This document shows positions 1 through 4,705 of a stretch of 5,338 bases of DNA, in pieces; positions within the stretch are counted from its first letter, which is position 1, and each line of letters opens with the position of its first letter. This DNA is from Microbacteriaceae bacterium. Its GTDB lineage: Bacteria > Actinomycetota > Actinomycetes > Actinomycetales > Microbacteriaceae. The position numbers and the translations under genes were made by a program. The stretch spans positions 1 through 5,338 of the forward strand of contig JAAYAS010000116.1 in assembly GCA_012719255.1 (NCBI GenBank), read 5' to 3'. Under the pieces are notes generated by a model that was not told the origin of the DNA, did not search any database, and was given only the letters and a program-made list of their open reading frames with translations.

Positions 1-1153
1 CCCCGATCGCGAGCACGCCCGCGAACAGCCACGGCGTCGCCTCCGGTGCCGCCCACAGCCCCACCGCGATCATGCCGACGAGCGCGACCACGTAGATGAG
101 CGCACCGGCGAGCACGAGCGCGGCCGCGTGCGTGAACGTGTGCCGTCCCGACCACGCCGCCACCGCCGCCGAGACGAACGCGTACGGGATCGTGATCATG
201 CCGACGACGACCGCCGGATGCCCGAGGCCCTGCTGCGTGTAGAGCGTCATCACGAGGAACATCGGCGGCATCACCGCGAACCAGACCGTCGTGATGATCA
301 CGCCGTTGCGGTACGAGGCGTAGCGGAACAGCCCGAAGTCGATCACCGGATCGCGGCCGGCGGCGAGGTAGCGCCGCTCCCACGCGACGAAGACGGCGCC
401 GGCGACGAGCGCGCCGACGAGCAGCCACCAGCGGGCGGGGTCGTCGGCCGCGGTGCCGGTGGTGAGCACGAACGGCAGCATCACGAGCAGCACCGTCGCC
501 GCCATCAGCACGACGCCGACGAGGTCGAGGTCGCGGCGGCCCTCGCGCTTGAGGTGCCGCTGCCGGTTCGGCAGCAGCTTCAGCGCGAACGGCAGGATGA
601 TCAGCGCGATCGGCACGTTCATGCCGAACGTCCACCGCCAGCCGAGATCCTCGCCGAGCGCGCCGATGAGCAGCCCGCCGATCGTCGGGCCGAACGCGGT
701 GCCGAGGCCGATCGAGGCGCCGAAGATGCCGAACGCCCGGCCCCGCTCGGGGCCCTGGAAGAGGTTCTGGATGAGGCCGATCACCTGCGGCATCAGCAGG
801 CCCGCCGCGAAGCCCTGCACGAACCGCGCCGCGACGAGCACGTTCGCGTGCCAGGCGAGGGCGCACAGCAGGCTCGCCGCCATGAACGTGAGCAGGCCGA
901 TGATGAACATCGCCTTGCGGTTCCAGAGGTCGCCGAGCCGGCCCGAGGGCACGAGCAGGATGCCGAACGCGAGCACGTACCCGGCGACGATGAGCTGCGA
1001 TTGCGAGCTCGTCGCGCCGAGCGTGTGCTCGATCGGCGCGAGCGTCACGTTCACCTTCACCAGGTCGAGGATCGTCGCGATGGCGACGGCGACGGTGACG
1101 GCGAAGGCGCCCCACTTCTGCCTGGGCGTCAGCGAATCGGATGCGGCGGTCAC
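1..1153 (-). CDS. DHA2-type MFS drug-efflux permease (N-terminal part, cut by window edge)
   Basis: Major facilitator superfamily permease of the 14-helix DHA2 (EmrB/QacA-like) type, expected in the cytoplasmic membrane as a proton-driven exporter of drugs or other small molecules; the substrate cannot be read from sequence. I translated the minus strand from GTG at 1153; 384 residues are visible, against roughly 470-520 for the family, so the C-terminal helices lie beyond the left edge. Motifs seen: a TM1 signature LDLVKVNVTLAP (res 30-40, where DHA2 proteins usually have LDxTIVNVALP), MFS motif A as GRLGDLWNRK (71-80), antiporter motif C as GIFGASIGLGTAFGPTIGG (142-160), and GWRWTFGMNVPIAL (171-184), which is typical of DHA2. 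Hydrophobic segments alternate regularly throughout. The GTG start is chosen because a -10 hexamer lies 6 nt upstream and no in-frame ATG precedes it. The gene is divergent from the lipoprotein at 1252. No regulator gene is in view. The family call is firm; the substrate is unknown. Confidence 0.9.
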   Translation of the reverse strand, partial: MTAASDSLTPRQKWGAFAVTVAVAIATILDLVKVNVTLAPIEHTLGATSSQSQLIVAGYVLAFGILLVPSGRLGDLWNRKAMFIIGLLTFMAASLLCALAWHANVLVAARFVQGFAAGLLMPQVIGLIQNLFQGPERGRAFGIFGASIGLGTAFGPTIGGLLIGALGEDLGWRWTFGMNVPIALIILPFALKLLPNRQRHLKREGRRDLDLVGVVLMAATVLLVMLPFVLTTGTAADDPARWWLLVGALVAGAVFVAWERRYLAAGRDPVIDFGLFRYASYRNGVIITTVWFAVMPPMFLVMTLYTQQGLGHPAVVVGMITIPYAFVSAAVAAWSGRHTFTHAAALVLAGALIYVVALVGMIAVGLWAAPEATPWLFAGVLAIG

Positions 1154-1159
1154 GGCGTC

Positions 1160-1165
1160 AGCATA
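1160..1165 (-). promoter_or_regulatory. -10 element of leaderless promoter for the MFS gene
   Basis: On the minus strand TATGCT is followed by 6 nt (GACGCC) and then the GTG start. This places the expected transcription start on or next to the start codon. No Shine-Dalgarno sequence and no recognisable -35 hexamer are present. It is an inference from the spacing rule for TANNNT promoters in Actinobacteria. Confidence 0.6.
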
Positions 1166-1199
1166 CGCCGGGCCCGCGCCGGTCCCGGTCGGGCCGGGG

Positions 1200-1209
1200 A
1201 TGCATGCAT
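1200..1209. promoter_or_regulatory. 10-bp perfect palindrome in the MFS/lipoprotein intergenic region, possible operator
   Basis: ATGCATGCAT is a perfect 10-bp palindrome in the 98-bp divergent gap. GATGCA (from 1199) recurs as GATGCA at 1217-1222, 18 nt further on. It lies about 35 bp upstream of the MFS -10 and about 30 bp upstream of the lipoprotein -10, where a repressor or activator could affect either gene. It is AT-richer than its surroundings. No regulator family can be named, and chance cannot be excluded. Confidence 0.3.
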
Positions 1210-1238
1210 AGTCACCGATGCACGCGGGCGGGGCGCGG

Positions 1239-1244
1239 TAGTGT
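1239..1244 (+). promoter_or_regulatory. -10 element of leaderless promoter for the septum-formation lipoprotein
   Basis: TAGTGT is followed by 7 nt (GGAGGCC) and then the GTG start at 1252. The GGAGG inside the gap looks like a ribosome-binding site, but it ends only 2 nt before GTG, too close for normal Shine-Dalgarno use. Leaderless initiation is therefore the better reading. No clear -35 hexamer is seen. Confidence 0.5.
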
Positions 1245-1251
1245 GGAGGCC

Positions 1252-1761
1252 GTGACCGCTCCACTCCGTCTCCTCGCGCTCGCCGGCGCCGGCGCCGCCG
1301 CCCTGGCGCTGACCGGATGCGCCCAGGCGGACGACGGCGACCGGCGGCCGATCACGCAGGTCGCCGTCGGCGACTGCTTCGACACCGACGAGGACTACCG
1401 CCTCGCGTTCGTCGTCGACTGCGCCGAGCCGCACCGCTACGAGGCGGTGCACGCCGTCGACCTCGAGCCGGGCGCCTGGCCCGGCGACGCCGCGCTGCAG
1501 GAGGTCGTCGACGCGGAGTGCCCCGCCGCGTTCACCGCCTACACCGGGCGCGAGCTCGCCGCCGACGCCGAGTACGTCTCGCAGGCGTTCGGGCCCACCG
1601 AGGAGAGCTGGACCGAGCGCGACGACCACCGGCTCGTCTGCATCGCCGCCCCGGCCGACGGCGAGCCGGTCACCGGCAGCGCGAAGGGCGACGCGACGAC
1701 CGCGCCCGCGCCCGATGAGACCGCGCCCGCCGAGACCGGCACCGAGACCCCGGCGCCCTAG
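1252..1761 (+). CDS. Septum formation family lipoprotein
   Basis: Predicted secreted lipoprotein of 169 residues. It has a short signal peptide with one basic residue (R6), a hydrophobic stretch at 8-20 and a lipobox LTGC, with Cys23 as the lipidated residue. The mature part resembles the actinobacterial septum-formation domain: VAVGDCFD (38-44), VDCAEPHRYEAVHAVDL (55-71), a W-C-F-Y-G series at 76-100, SW at 119-120 and a closing LVC (128-130). C42, C57, C90 and C130 are the only cysteines after the lipidated one and could form two disulfides. Residues from about 143 to 169 form an A/T/P/E-rich, probably disordered tail. The family is named from Mycobacterium work linking it to division, but its biochemical role is not established. 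GTG 1252 is chosen because it begins directly before the signal peptide and sits 7 nt after a -10; an in-frame open stretch back to 1141 encodes nothing lipoprotein-like. The stop codon overlaps that of aroQ on the other strand. Confidence 0.8.
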   Translation: MTAPLRLLALAGAGAAALALTGCAQADDGDRRPITQVAVGDCFDTDEDYRLAFVVDCAEPHRYEAVHAVDLEPGAWPGDAALQEVVDAECPAAFTAYTGRELAADAEYVSQAFGPTEESWTERDDHRLVCIAAPADGEPVTGSAKGDATTAPAPDETAPAETGTETPAP

Positions 1762-2207
1762 CGCGCCGCGATCCGCTCCGCAAGCCACTCGACCCCGAGC
1801 TCGTAGCCGAGCGGGCCGGCGCCGGCGAGCACCGCATCCGCGACCCCCGACACGAACGAGCGGTGGCGGAACTCCTCGCGCCGGTGGATGTTCGACAGGT
1901 GCACCTCGAAGACCGGCAGCTCGGCGTACTCGAGCGCGTCGCGGATCGCGACCGAGGTGTGCGAGTACGCGGCCGGGTTGATGAGGATGCCGTCGGCCTC
2001 GCCCCGCGCCCGCTGGATCGCGTCGACGAGCTCGCCCTCGTGGTTCGACTGCACGAACTCGACCTCGACGCCGAGCGCCTCGGCGCGCCGGCGCACCCGC
2101 GCCTCGAGGTCGGCGAGCGTCTCGGCGCCGTACACCTCGGGGTTGCGGGTGCCGAGCACGTTGAGGTTGGGGCCGTTGACCACGAGGATGCGGGCGGGTT
2201 GCGTCAT
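1758..2207 (-). CDS. aroQ: Type II 3-dehydroquinate dehydratase
   Basis: Cytoplasmic enzyme of the shikimate pathway that converts 3-dehydroquinate to 3-dehydroshikimate by anti-elimination; the type II enzyme is a dodecamer and needs no cofactor. The 149-residue length is normal. Landmarks seen: VVNGPNLNVLGTRNPEVYG (9-27) with the catalytic-loop Arg21 and Tyr26; QSNHEGELVDAI (53-64); INPAAYSHTSVAIRDAL (76-92) with Asn77 and the general acid His83; and EVHLSNIHRREEFRHRS (101-117) with Glu101, His103 and Arg114. All expected active-site residues are present. The ATG at 2207 is chosen over an upstream extension to 2273 because the protein then begins right before the first beta strand (ARILVVNG) and the ATG sits 6 nt after a TACGAT -10. 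No other aro gene is adjacent, so it is monocistronic here. It is divergent from ychJ and overlaps the stop of the lipoprotein gene by 4 bp. Confidence 0.96.
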   Translation of the reverse strand: MTQPARILVVNGPNLNVLGTRNPEVYGAETLADLEARVRRRAEALGVEVEFVQSNHEGELVDAIQRARGEADGILINPAAYSHTSVAIRDALEYAELPVFEVHLSNIHRREEFRHRSFVSGVADAVLAGAGPLGYELGVEWLAERIAAR

Positions 2208-2213
2208 GGCTCG

Positions 2214-2219
2214 ATCGTA
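2214..2219 (-). promoter_or_regulatory. -10 element of leaderless promoter for aroQ
   Basis: On the minus strand TACGAT is followed by 6 nt (CGAGCC) and then ATG at 2207. No Shine-Dalgarno sequence or -35 hexamer is visible. Only 26 bp separate it from the opposing ychJ -10, so the two promoters must share their upstream DNA. Confidence 0.65.
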
Positions 2220-2245
2220 ACCGCCGCTCCCCCGCCGCACGGGGC

Positions 2246-2251
2246 TACGCT
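2246..2251 (+). promoter_or_regulatory. -10 element of leaderless promoter for the YchJ-family gene
   Basis: TACGCT is followed by 6 nt (TCGGGC) and then ATG at 2258. There is no Shine-Dalgarno sequence and no convincing -35. It has the same hexamer as the CNNM gene promoter. Confidence 0.65.
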
Positions 2252-2257
2252 TCGGGC

Positions 2258-2668
2258 ATGCCCGCATCCGCATCCCCGATCGCCGACGACGCCCGCTGCC
2301 CCTGCGGCACCGGCCTCGTCTACGGCGAGTGCTGCGCCCGCGCGCACCGCGACGAGCCGGCGCCGACCGCCGAGGCGCTGATGCGCTCGCGGTACACGGC
2401 GTTCGCGATCGGCGACGCCGACCACCTGCGCGCGAGCTGGCACCCCTCGACCCGGCCGGCCGCCCTCGACCTCGACGCGGGCATCCGCTGGCGCCGCCTC
2501 GAGGTCGTGCGCACCGAGGGCGGCGGGCCCTTCGACCGCACCGGCGTCGTCGAGTTCGCGGCGCGCTTCGTCGACGCCGACGGCGCCCGCGGCGAGCTGC
2601 GCGAGACGAGCCGCTTCGTGCGCGAGGGCGGCGCCTGGTACTACGTCGACGGCGACGTCGCGCCCTGA
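2258..2668 (+). CDS. YchJ family protein (SEC-C motif plus NTF2-like domain)
   Basis: Small soluble protein of 136 residues in the YchJ/UPF0225 family. The N-terminus carries a SEC-C zinc-binding motif, CPCGTGLVYGECC, with Cys14, Cys16, Cys25 and Cys26 in the C-x-C-x8-C-C pattern also found at the end of SecA. The YchJ NTF2-like middle domain follows, opened by EALMRSRYTAFAIGDADHLRASW (first half about res 40-52), and the domain runs on to WYYVDGDVAP at the C-terminus. Enterobacterial YchJ is somewhat longer and can have a second SEC-C motif at its end; here there is only the N-terminal one. The molecular role of the family is not established; zinc binding is inferred from the cysteines. ATG 2258 is supported by a -10 located 6 nt upstream. 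It is divergent from aroQ and ends 22 bp before the stop of the convergent CNNM gene. Confidence 0.88.
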   Translation: MPASASPIADDARCPCGTGLVYGECCARAHRDEPAPTAEALMRSRYTAFAIGDADHLRASWHPSTRPAALDLDAGIRWRRLEVVRTEGGGPFDRTGVVEFAARFVDADGARGELRETSRFVREGGAWYYVDGDVAP

Positions 2669-2690
2669 GCGCCCCTCGCGCCTGCGCCCC

Positions 2691-4019
2691 TCACGCCTCC
2701 GACGGGCGGTGGTCGCGCTCGGCCTCGTCGGTGAGCGGCGTCACCCGCACCCGGGTGATGCGGTTGCCCTGCACCGCGAGCACCTCGAGCCGCACGCCGT
2801 CGACCTCGACGACGTCGCCGGCGCGCGCGAGCCGGTCGAGCCGGTCGAGCACGAAGCCGGCGACGGTCTCGTAGCCGGGGCCGTCGGGCAGGTCGACGCC
2901 GACGAGCGCCTCGAGCTCCTGGATGATCAGGCCGCCGTCGATGTCGGCCGACTCGTCGCGGTGGAGCACCGAGTCCTCGGGGTCGACGCCGGTGTCGAAC
3001 TCGTCGTAGATCTCGCCGATCACCTCCTCGATGAGGTCCTCGACGGTGACGATGCCGTCGGTGCCGCCGTACTCGTCGACGACGAGCGCGAGGTGGTGGT
3101 TCGAGTCGCGCATCTGCCCGAGCGTCGGCATCGCGCGGTTCGAGCCGGGCAGGGCGAGGATGGGGCGGGCGAGCTCGCGCACCGGTCGCGCGCCCTCGCC
3201 GCGGGCCGCGGCGTGGGCGAGGTCGCGGAGGTGCACGAAGCCGACGATGTCGTCGACCGACTCGCCGAGCAGCGGGTAGCGCGAGTACGGCAGCTCGAGC
3301 GCCTCGGCGAGCGCCTCGGCGACGGTGAGCTCGGCGTCGAGGAACTCGACGTCGGGGCGCGGGCGCATCACCTCCTCGAGGCGGCGCTGCTTCGCGCCGA
3401 GCGTGTCGGCGAGGATGGCGCGGCTCACGGTGCCGAGGTCGGGCGCGGTGCCGACGAGCTCGGCGATGTCGTCGACGCTCACCTCGGCGCGCGTGCGGCT
3501 CGGGTCCTGGCCGAGCAGGCGCAGCACGAGGTTCGTCGACGCCGAGAGCAGGAAGATCACCGGCCGCAGCAGCCACGCGATCGCCATCAGCGGCGGCGCG
3601 AGCACGCGGGTGAACGCGGCCGCGTGGAGCATCGCGAGTCGCTTCGGCACGAGCTCGCCGAACACGAGCGAGAGGAAGGCGATGAGGAGCGTGAGGCCGA
3701 TGAGCGCGATCGTGTTCGCGACATCCGGCGCCAGACCCCAGCCGACGAGCACCGGCTCGAGCGCCGGCGCGATCGTCGAGGCACCGTACGCCGACGAGAG
3801 GAAGCCGGCGAGCGTGACGCCGACCTGCACGGCGCTGAGGAAGAGGTTCGGGTCGCGCACGAGCCCGGCGATGCGCGCGCCCTTCGCGCCGGCCCGCTCG
3901 AACTCGGCGACCTCGGCGCGGCGGAGGCTGACGATCGCCATCTCGGTGCCGGCGAACACCCCGCCGACGAGCACGAAGAGCACGACGAGGGCGATGTTCA
4001 GCCATAAATGGGAGTCCAT
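2691..4019 (-). CDS. CNNM/CorC-type cation transporter (HlyC/TlyC 'hemolysin' family)
   Basis: Membrane protein of 442 residues with the full CNNM architecture. Residues about 1-180 form the DUF21/CNNM transmembrane domain: a first helix LWLNIALVVLFVLVGGVFAG with TEMAIVSLRR after it, further hydrophobic segments near 60-90 and 100-120, the conserved GELVPKRLAML (121-131), and a last one near 137-168. A CBS pair follows at about 205-270 and 280-340, the second containing VVDEYGGTDGIVTVEDLIEE (313-332), the family's most recognisable sequence. A CorC/HlyC transporter-associated domain closes it at about 355-430. Characterised relatives are Na+-dependent Mg2+ (or Co2+) exporters regulated by nucleotide binding to CBS; the old 'hemolysin' label is historical. 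ATG 4019 is chosen because the protein then begins right at TM1 and lies 7 nt after a -10. An in-frame extension to 4160 would run through the tmRNA terminator hairpin and is rejected. The ion specificity is inferred only. Confidence 0.93.
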   Translation of the reverse strand: MDSHLWLNIALVVLFVLVGGVFAGTEMAIVSLRRAEVAEFERAGAKGARIAGLVRDPNLFLSAVQVGVTLAGFLSSAYGASTIAPALEPVLVGWGLAPDVANTIALIGLTLLIAFLSLVFGELVPKRLAMLHAAAFTRVLAPPLMAIAWLLRPVIFLLSASTNLVLRLLGQDPSRTRAEVSVDDIAELVGTAPDLGTVSRAILADTLGAKQRRLEEVMRPRPDVEFLDAELTVAEALAEALELPYSRYPLLGESVDDIVGFVHLRDLAHAAARGEGARPVRELARPILALPGSNRAMPTLGQMRDSNHHLALVVDEYGGTDGIVTVEDLIEEVIGEIYDEFDTGVDPEDSVLHRDESADIDGGLIIQELEALVGVDLPDGPGYETVAGFVLDRLDRLARAGDVVEVDGVRLEVLAVQGNRITRVRVTPLTDEAERDHRPSEA

Positions 4020-4026
4020 GCCGACC

Positions 4027-4032
4027 AGCGTA
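4027..4032 (-). promoter_or_regulatory. -10 element of leaderless promoter for the CNNM gene
   Basis: On the minus strand TACGCT is followed by 7 nt (GGTCGGC) and then ATG at 4019. No Shine-Dalgarno sequence is present. Together with the hairpin at 4103-4142, this indicates that the CNNM gene is transcribed independently of the tmRNA upstream on the same strand. Confidence 0.62.
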
Positions 4033-4102
4033 GGGCGCGGCGGCCTCGAGACCGCCGAGGGCGCTCGCCAGCGCCGAGCCCGAGCCCGCCCGGAAACGAG
4101 GA

Positions 4103-4142
4103 CGACCCCGATCAGGTGCGAATCGCTCCGTGATCGGGGTCG
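4103..4142 (-). terminator. Hairpin terminator downstream of the tmRNA
   Basis: Perfect 12-bp inverted repeat, CGACCCCGATCA at 4103-4114 against TGATCGGGGTCG at 4131-4142, with a 16-nt loop that can itself pair further (GCG/CGC around AAT). On the minus strand it is followed by a modestly T-rich TCCTCGTTTCC. It lies 28 bp past the tmRNA 3' end and 71 bp before the CNNM -10, the expected place for a tmRNA terminator. The T-tract is weak, as is common in high-GC Actinobacteria. Confidence 0.7.
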
Positions 4143-4169
4143 CCACTTCTCGCGGTCCATCGGGACCAG

Positions 4170-4534
4170 TGGAGATGGGGGGAATTGAACCCCCGTCCAT
4201 CGCTGTGAGCCTGCGGCTTCTCCGGGTGCAGTTCGTCAGACGTGTTGCTCGGTCCCGACCCTGGCGACGAACAGCCTGGCCGACGGACCCAGTCGCAGAA
4301 AAAGTCCCACCGAGCCCTGCGACGCGACTCGGCAGCGAGCGTTCAATACGACGCCGGACCCTGAGCCGAACGCAGACTCAGACCGACGGACTCGAGGCTC
4401 GCTTAGGCAGCGAGGGCGAAGTCAGTGCGCTTGTTATTGGCACTTGTTGGTTGCGAGGGGCGTTTCAGAGATGACCCCGCGTCCTCTACCCGCTTCACGC
4501 AGTTTCGCGAGCGATGTCGAAACCGATCATCCCC
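4170..4534 (-). ncRNA. ssrA: tmRNA (transfer-messenger RNA)
   Basis: Ribosome-rescue RNA that acts with SmpB: it enters stalled ribosomes as alanyl-tmRNA, then serves as template for a degradation tag. The 5' end GGGGATGATCGGTTTCGAC (from 4534) matches the conserved tmRNA start, and its first 7 nt pair with CATCTCC at the 3' end (4177-4171, one G-U). The T-arm is GGGGGTTCAATTCCCCC (4194-4178). The tag frame lies at 4441-4403, with its stop in a small hairpin loop. The 365-nt length is normal, and the centre has the unpaired A-rich stretch before the resume codon expected next to pseudoknot 1. After the discriminator A (4170) the genome reads CTG, so CCA is not encoded and must be added. Right after it, GGTCC/GGACC (4167-4154) can form a short trailer hairpin. 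No smpB is adjacent; the next gene upstream is the divergent repeat protein. Confidence 0.96.
4403..4441 (-). other. tmRNA proteolysis-tag reading frame
   Basis: Resume codon GCC at 4441-4439, then 11 more codons and TAA, giving the tag ANNKRTDFALAA. With the tRNA-borne Ala added first, the peptide on rescued proteins would be AANNKRTDFALAA. The ALAA end is the ClpXP/ClpAP-type degron and DFALAA is of the actinobacterial form (compare DYALAA in mycobacteria). The stop TAA sits in the loop of the CTCGC/GCGAG hairpin (4414-4398), the usual helix-5 arrangement. Confidence 0.93.
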
Positions 4535-4555
4535 GTGACTGCGCTGACAGCATCA

Positions 4556-4561
4556 ACGCTA
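4556..4561 (-). promoter_or_regulatory. Candidate -10 element of the tmRNA promoter
   Basis: TAGCGT on the minus strand is the nearest TANNNT hexamer upstream of the tmRNA 5' end. It would start transcription near 4549 and leave a leader of about 15 nt for RNase P to remove. No good -35 hexamer lies at 16-18 nt. TTGAAT directly overlaps it upstream and could instead be a -35, but no matching -10 follows. Tentative. Confidence 0.3.
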
Positions 4562-4576
4562 TTCAATTGCCACTCG

Positions 4577-4615
4577 ACTCGCGCCGAGTAGACCGAGTCT
4601 AGCCGATCGCGATCG
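4577..4615. repeat. Three adjacent short dyads upstream of the tmRNA
   Basis: ACTCG-CGC-CGAGT (4577-4589) abuts TAGAC-CGA-GTCTA (4589-4601), followed 2 nt later by the perfect 12-bp palindrome CGATCGCGATCG (4604-4615). They fill the region immediately upstream of the tmRNA promoter and about 80-130 bp upstream of the divergent repeat-protein start. They could be protein-binding sites or a folded RNA; nothing in the sequence identifies a binding protein. Confidence 0.35.
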
Positions 4616-4692
4616 AGATGTCACGGGATGCGCCCCCTCACCCTGCAGGACGATTCCGGCGAGGAACGCACGGCGGCGTCGGAGGGTCGACG

Positions 4693-4698
4693 TATCCT
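4693..4698 (+). promoter_or_regulatory. -10 element of leaderless promoter for the Pro/Gln-rich protein
   Basis: TATCCT is followed by 7 nt (GATGGGC) and then ATG at 4706. No Shine-Dalgarno sequence of normal strength or position is present. It is the same arrangement as at the five other coding starts, and supports ATG 4706 as the true start although the frame later shifts. Confidence 0.62.
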
Positions 4699-4705
4699 GA
4701 TGGGC

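Noticed and set aside
1245..1249. GGAGG as a Shine-Dalgarno sequence for the lipoprotein gene
   Set aside because: Only 2 nt separate it from GTG 1252, too short for normal pairing; no later start codon fits, as the signal peptide begins immediately.
128..1255. Long plus-strand open frame opposite the MFS gene
   Set aside because: Its product is Arg/Glu/His-rich with no domain, and it is a mirror of the MFS codons. The minus strand gives a coherent membrane protein with family motifs.
2709..4007. 432-codon plus-strand open frame opposite the CNNM gene
   Set aside because: The composition is charged and featureless; stops are rare here simply because of high GC. The minus strand encodes complete CNNM, CBS and CorC domains.
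4020..4160. N-terminal extension of the CNNM protein to an ATG at 4160
   Set aside because: The extra 47 residues are Arg-rich, have no family counterpart and would be translated from the tmRNA terminator; ATG 4019 fits TM1 and the promoter.
2641..4200. 519-codon minus-strand open frame starting within the tmRNA
   Set aside because: It is in a different frame from the CNNM protein and is Arg-rich noise, and its start lies inside the tmRNA T-arm.
4130..4474. Plus-strand open frame with MGGIEPPS near its start
   Set aside because: GGIEPP is the well-known spurious translation of the antisense strand of a tRNA or tmRNA 3' end; the region is the tmRNA gene.
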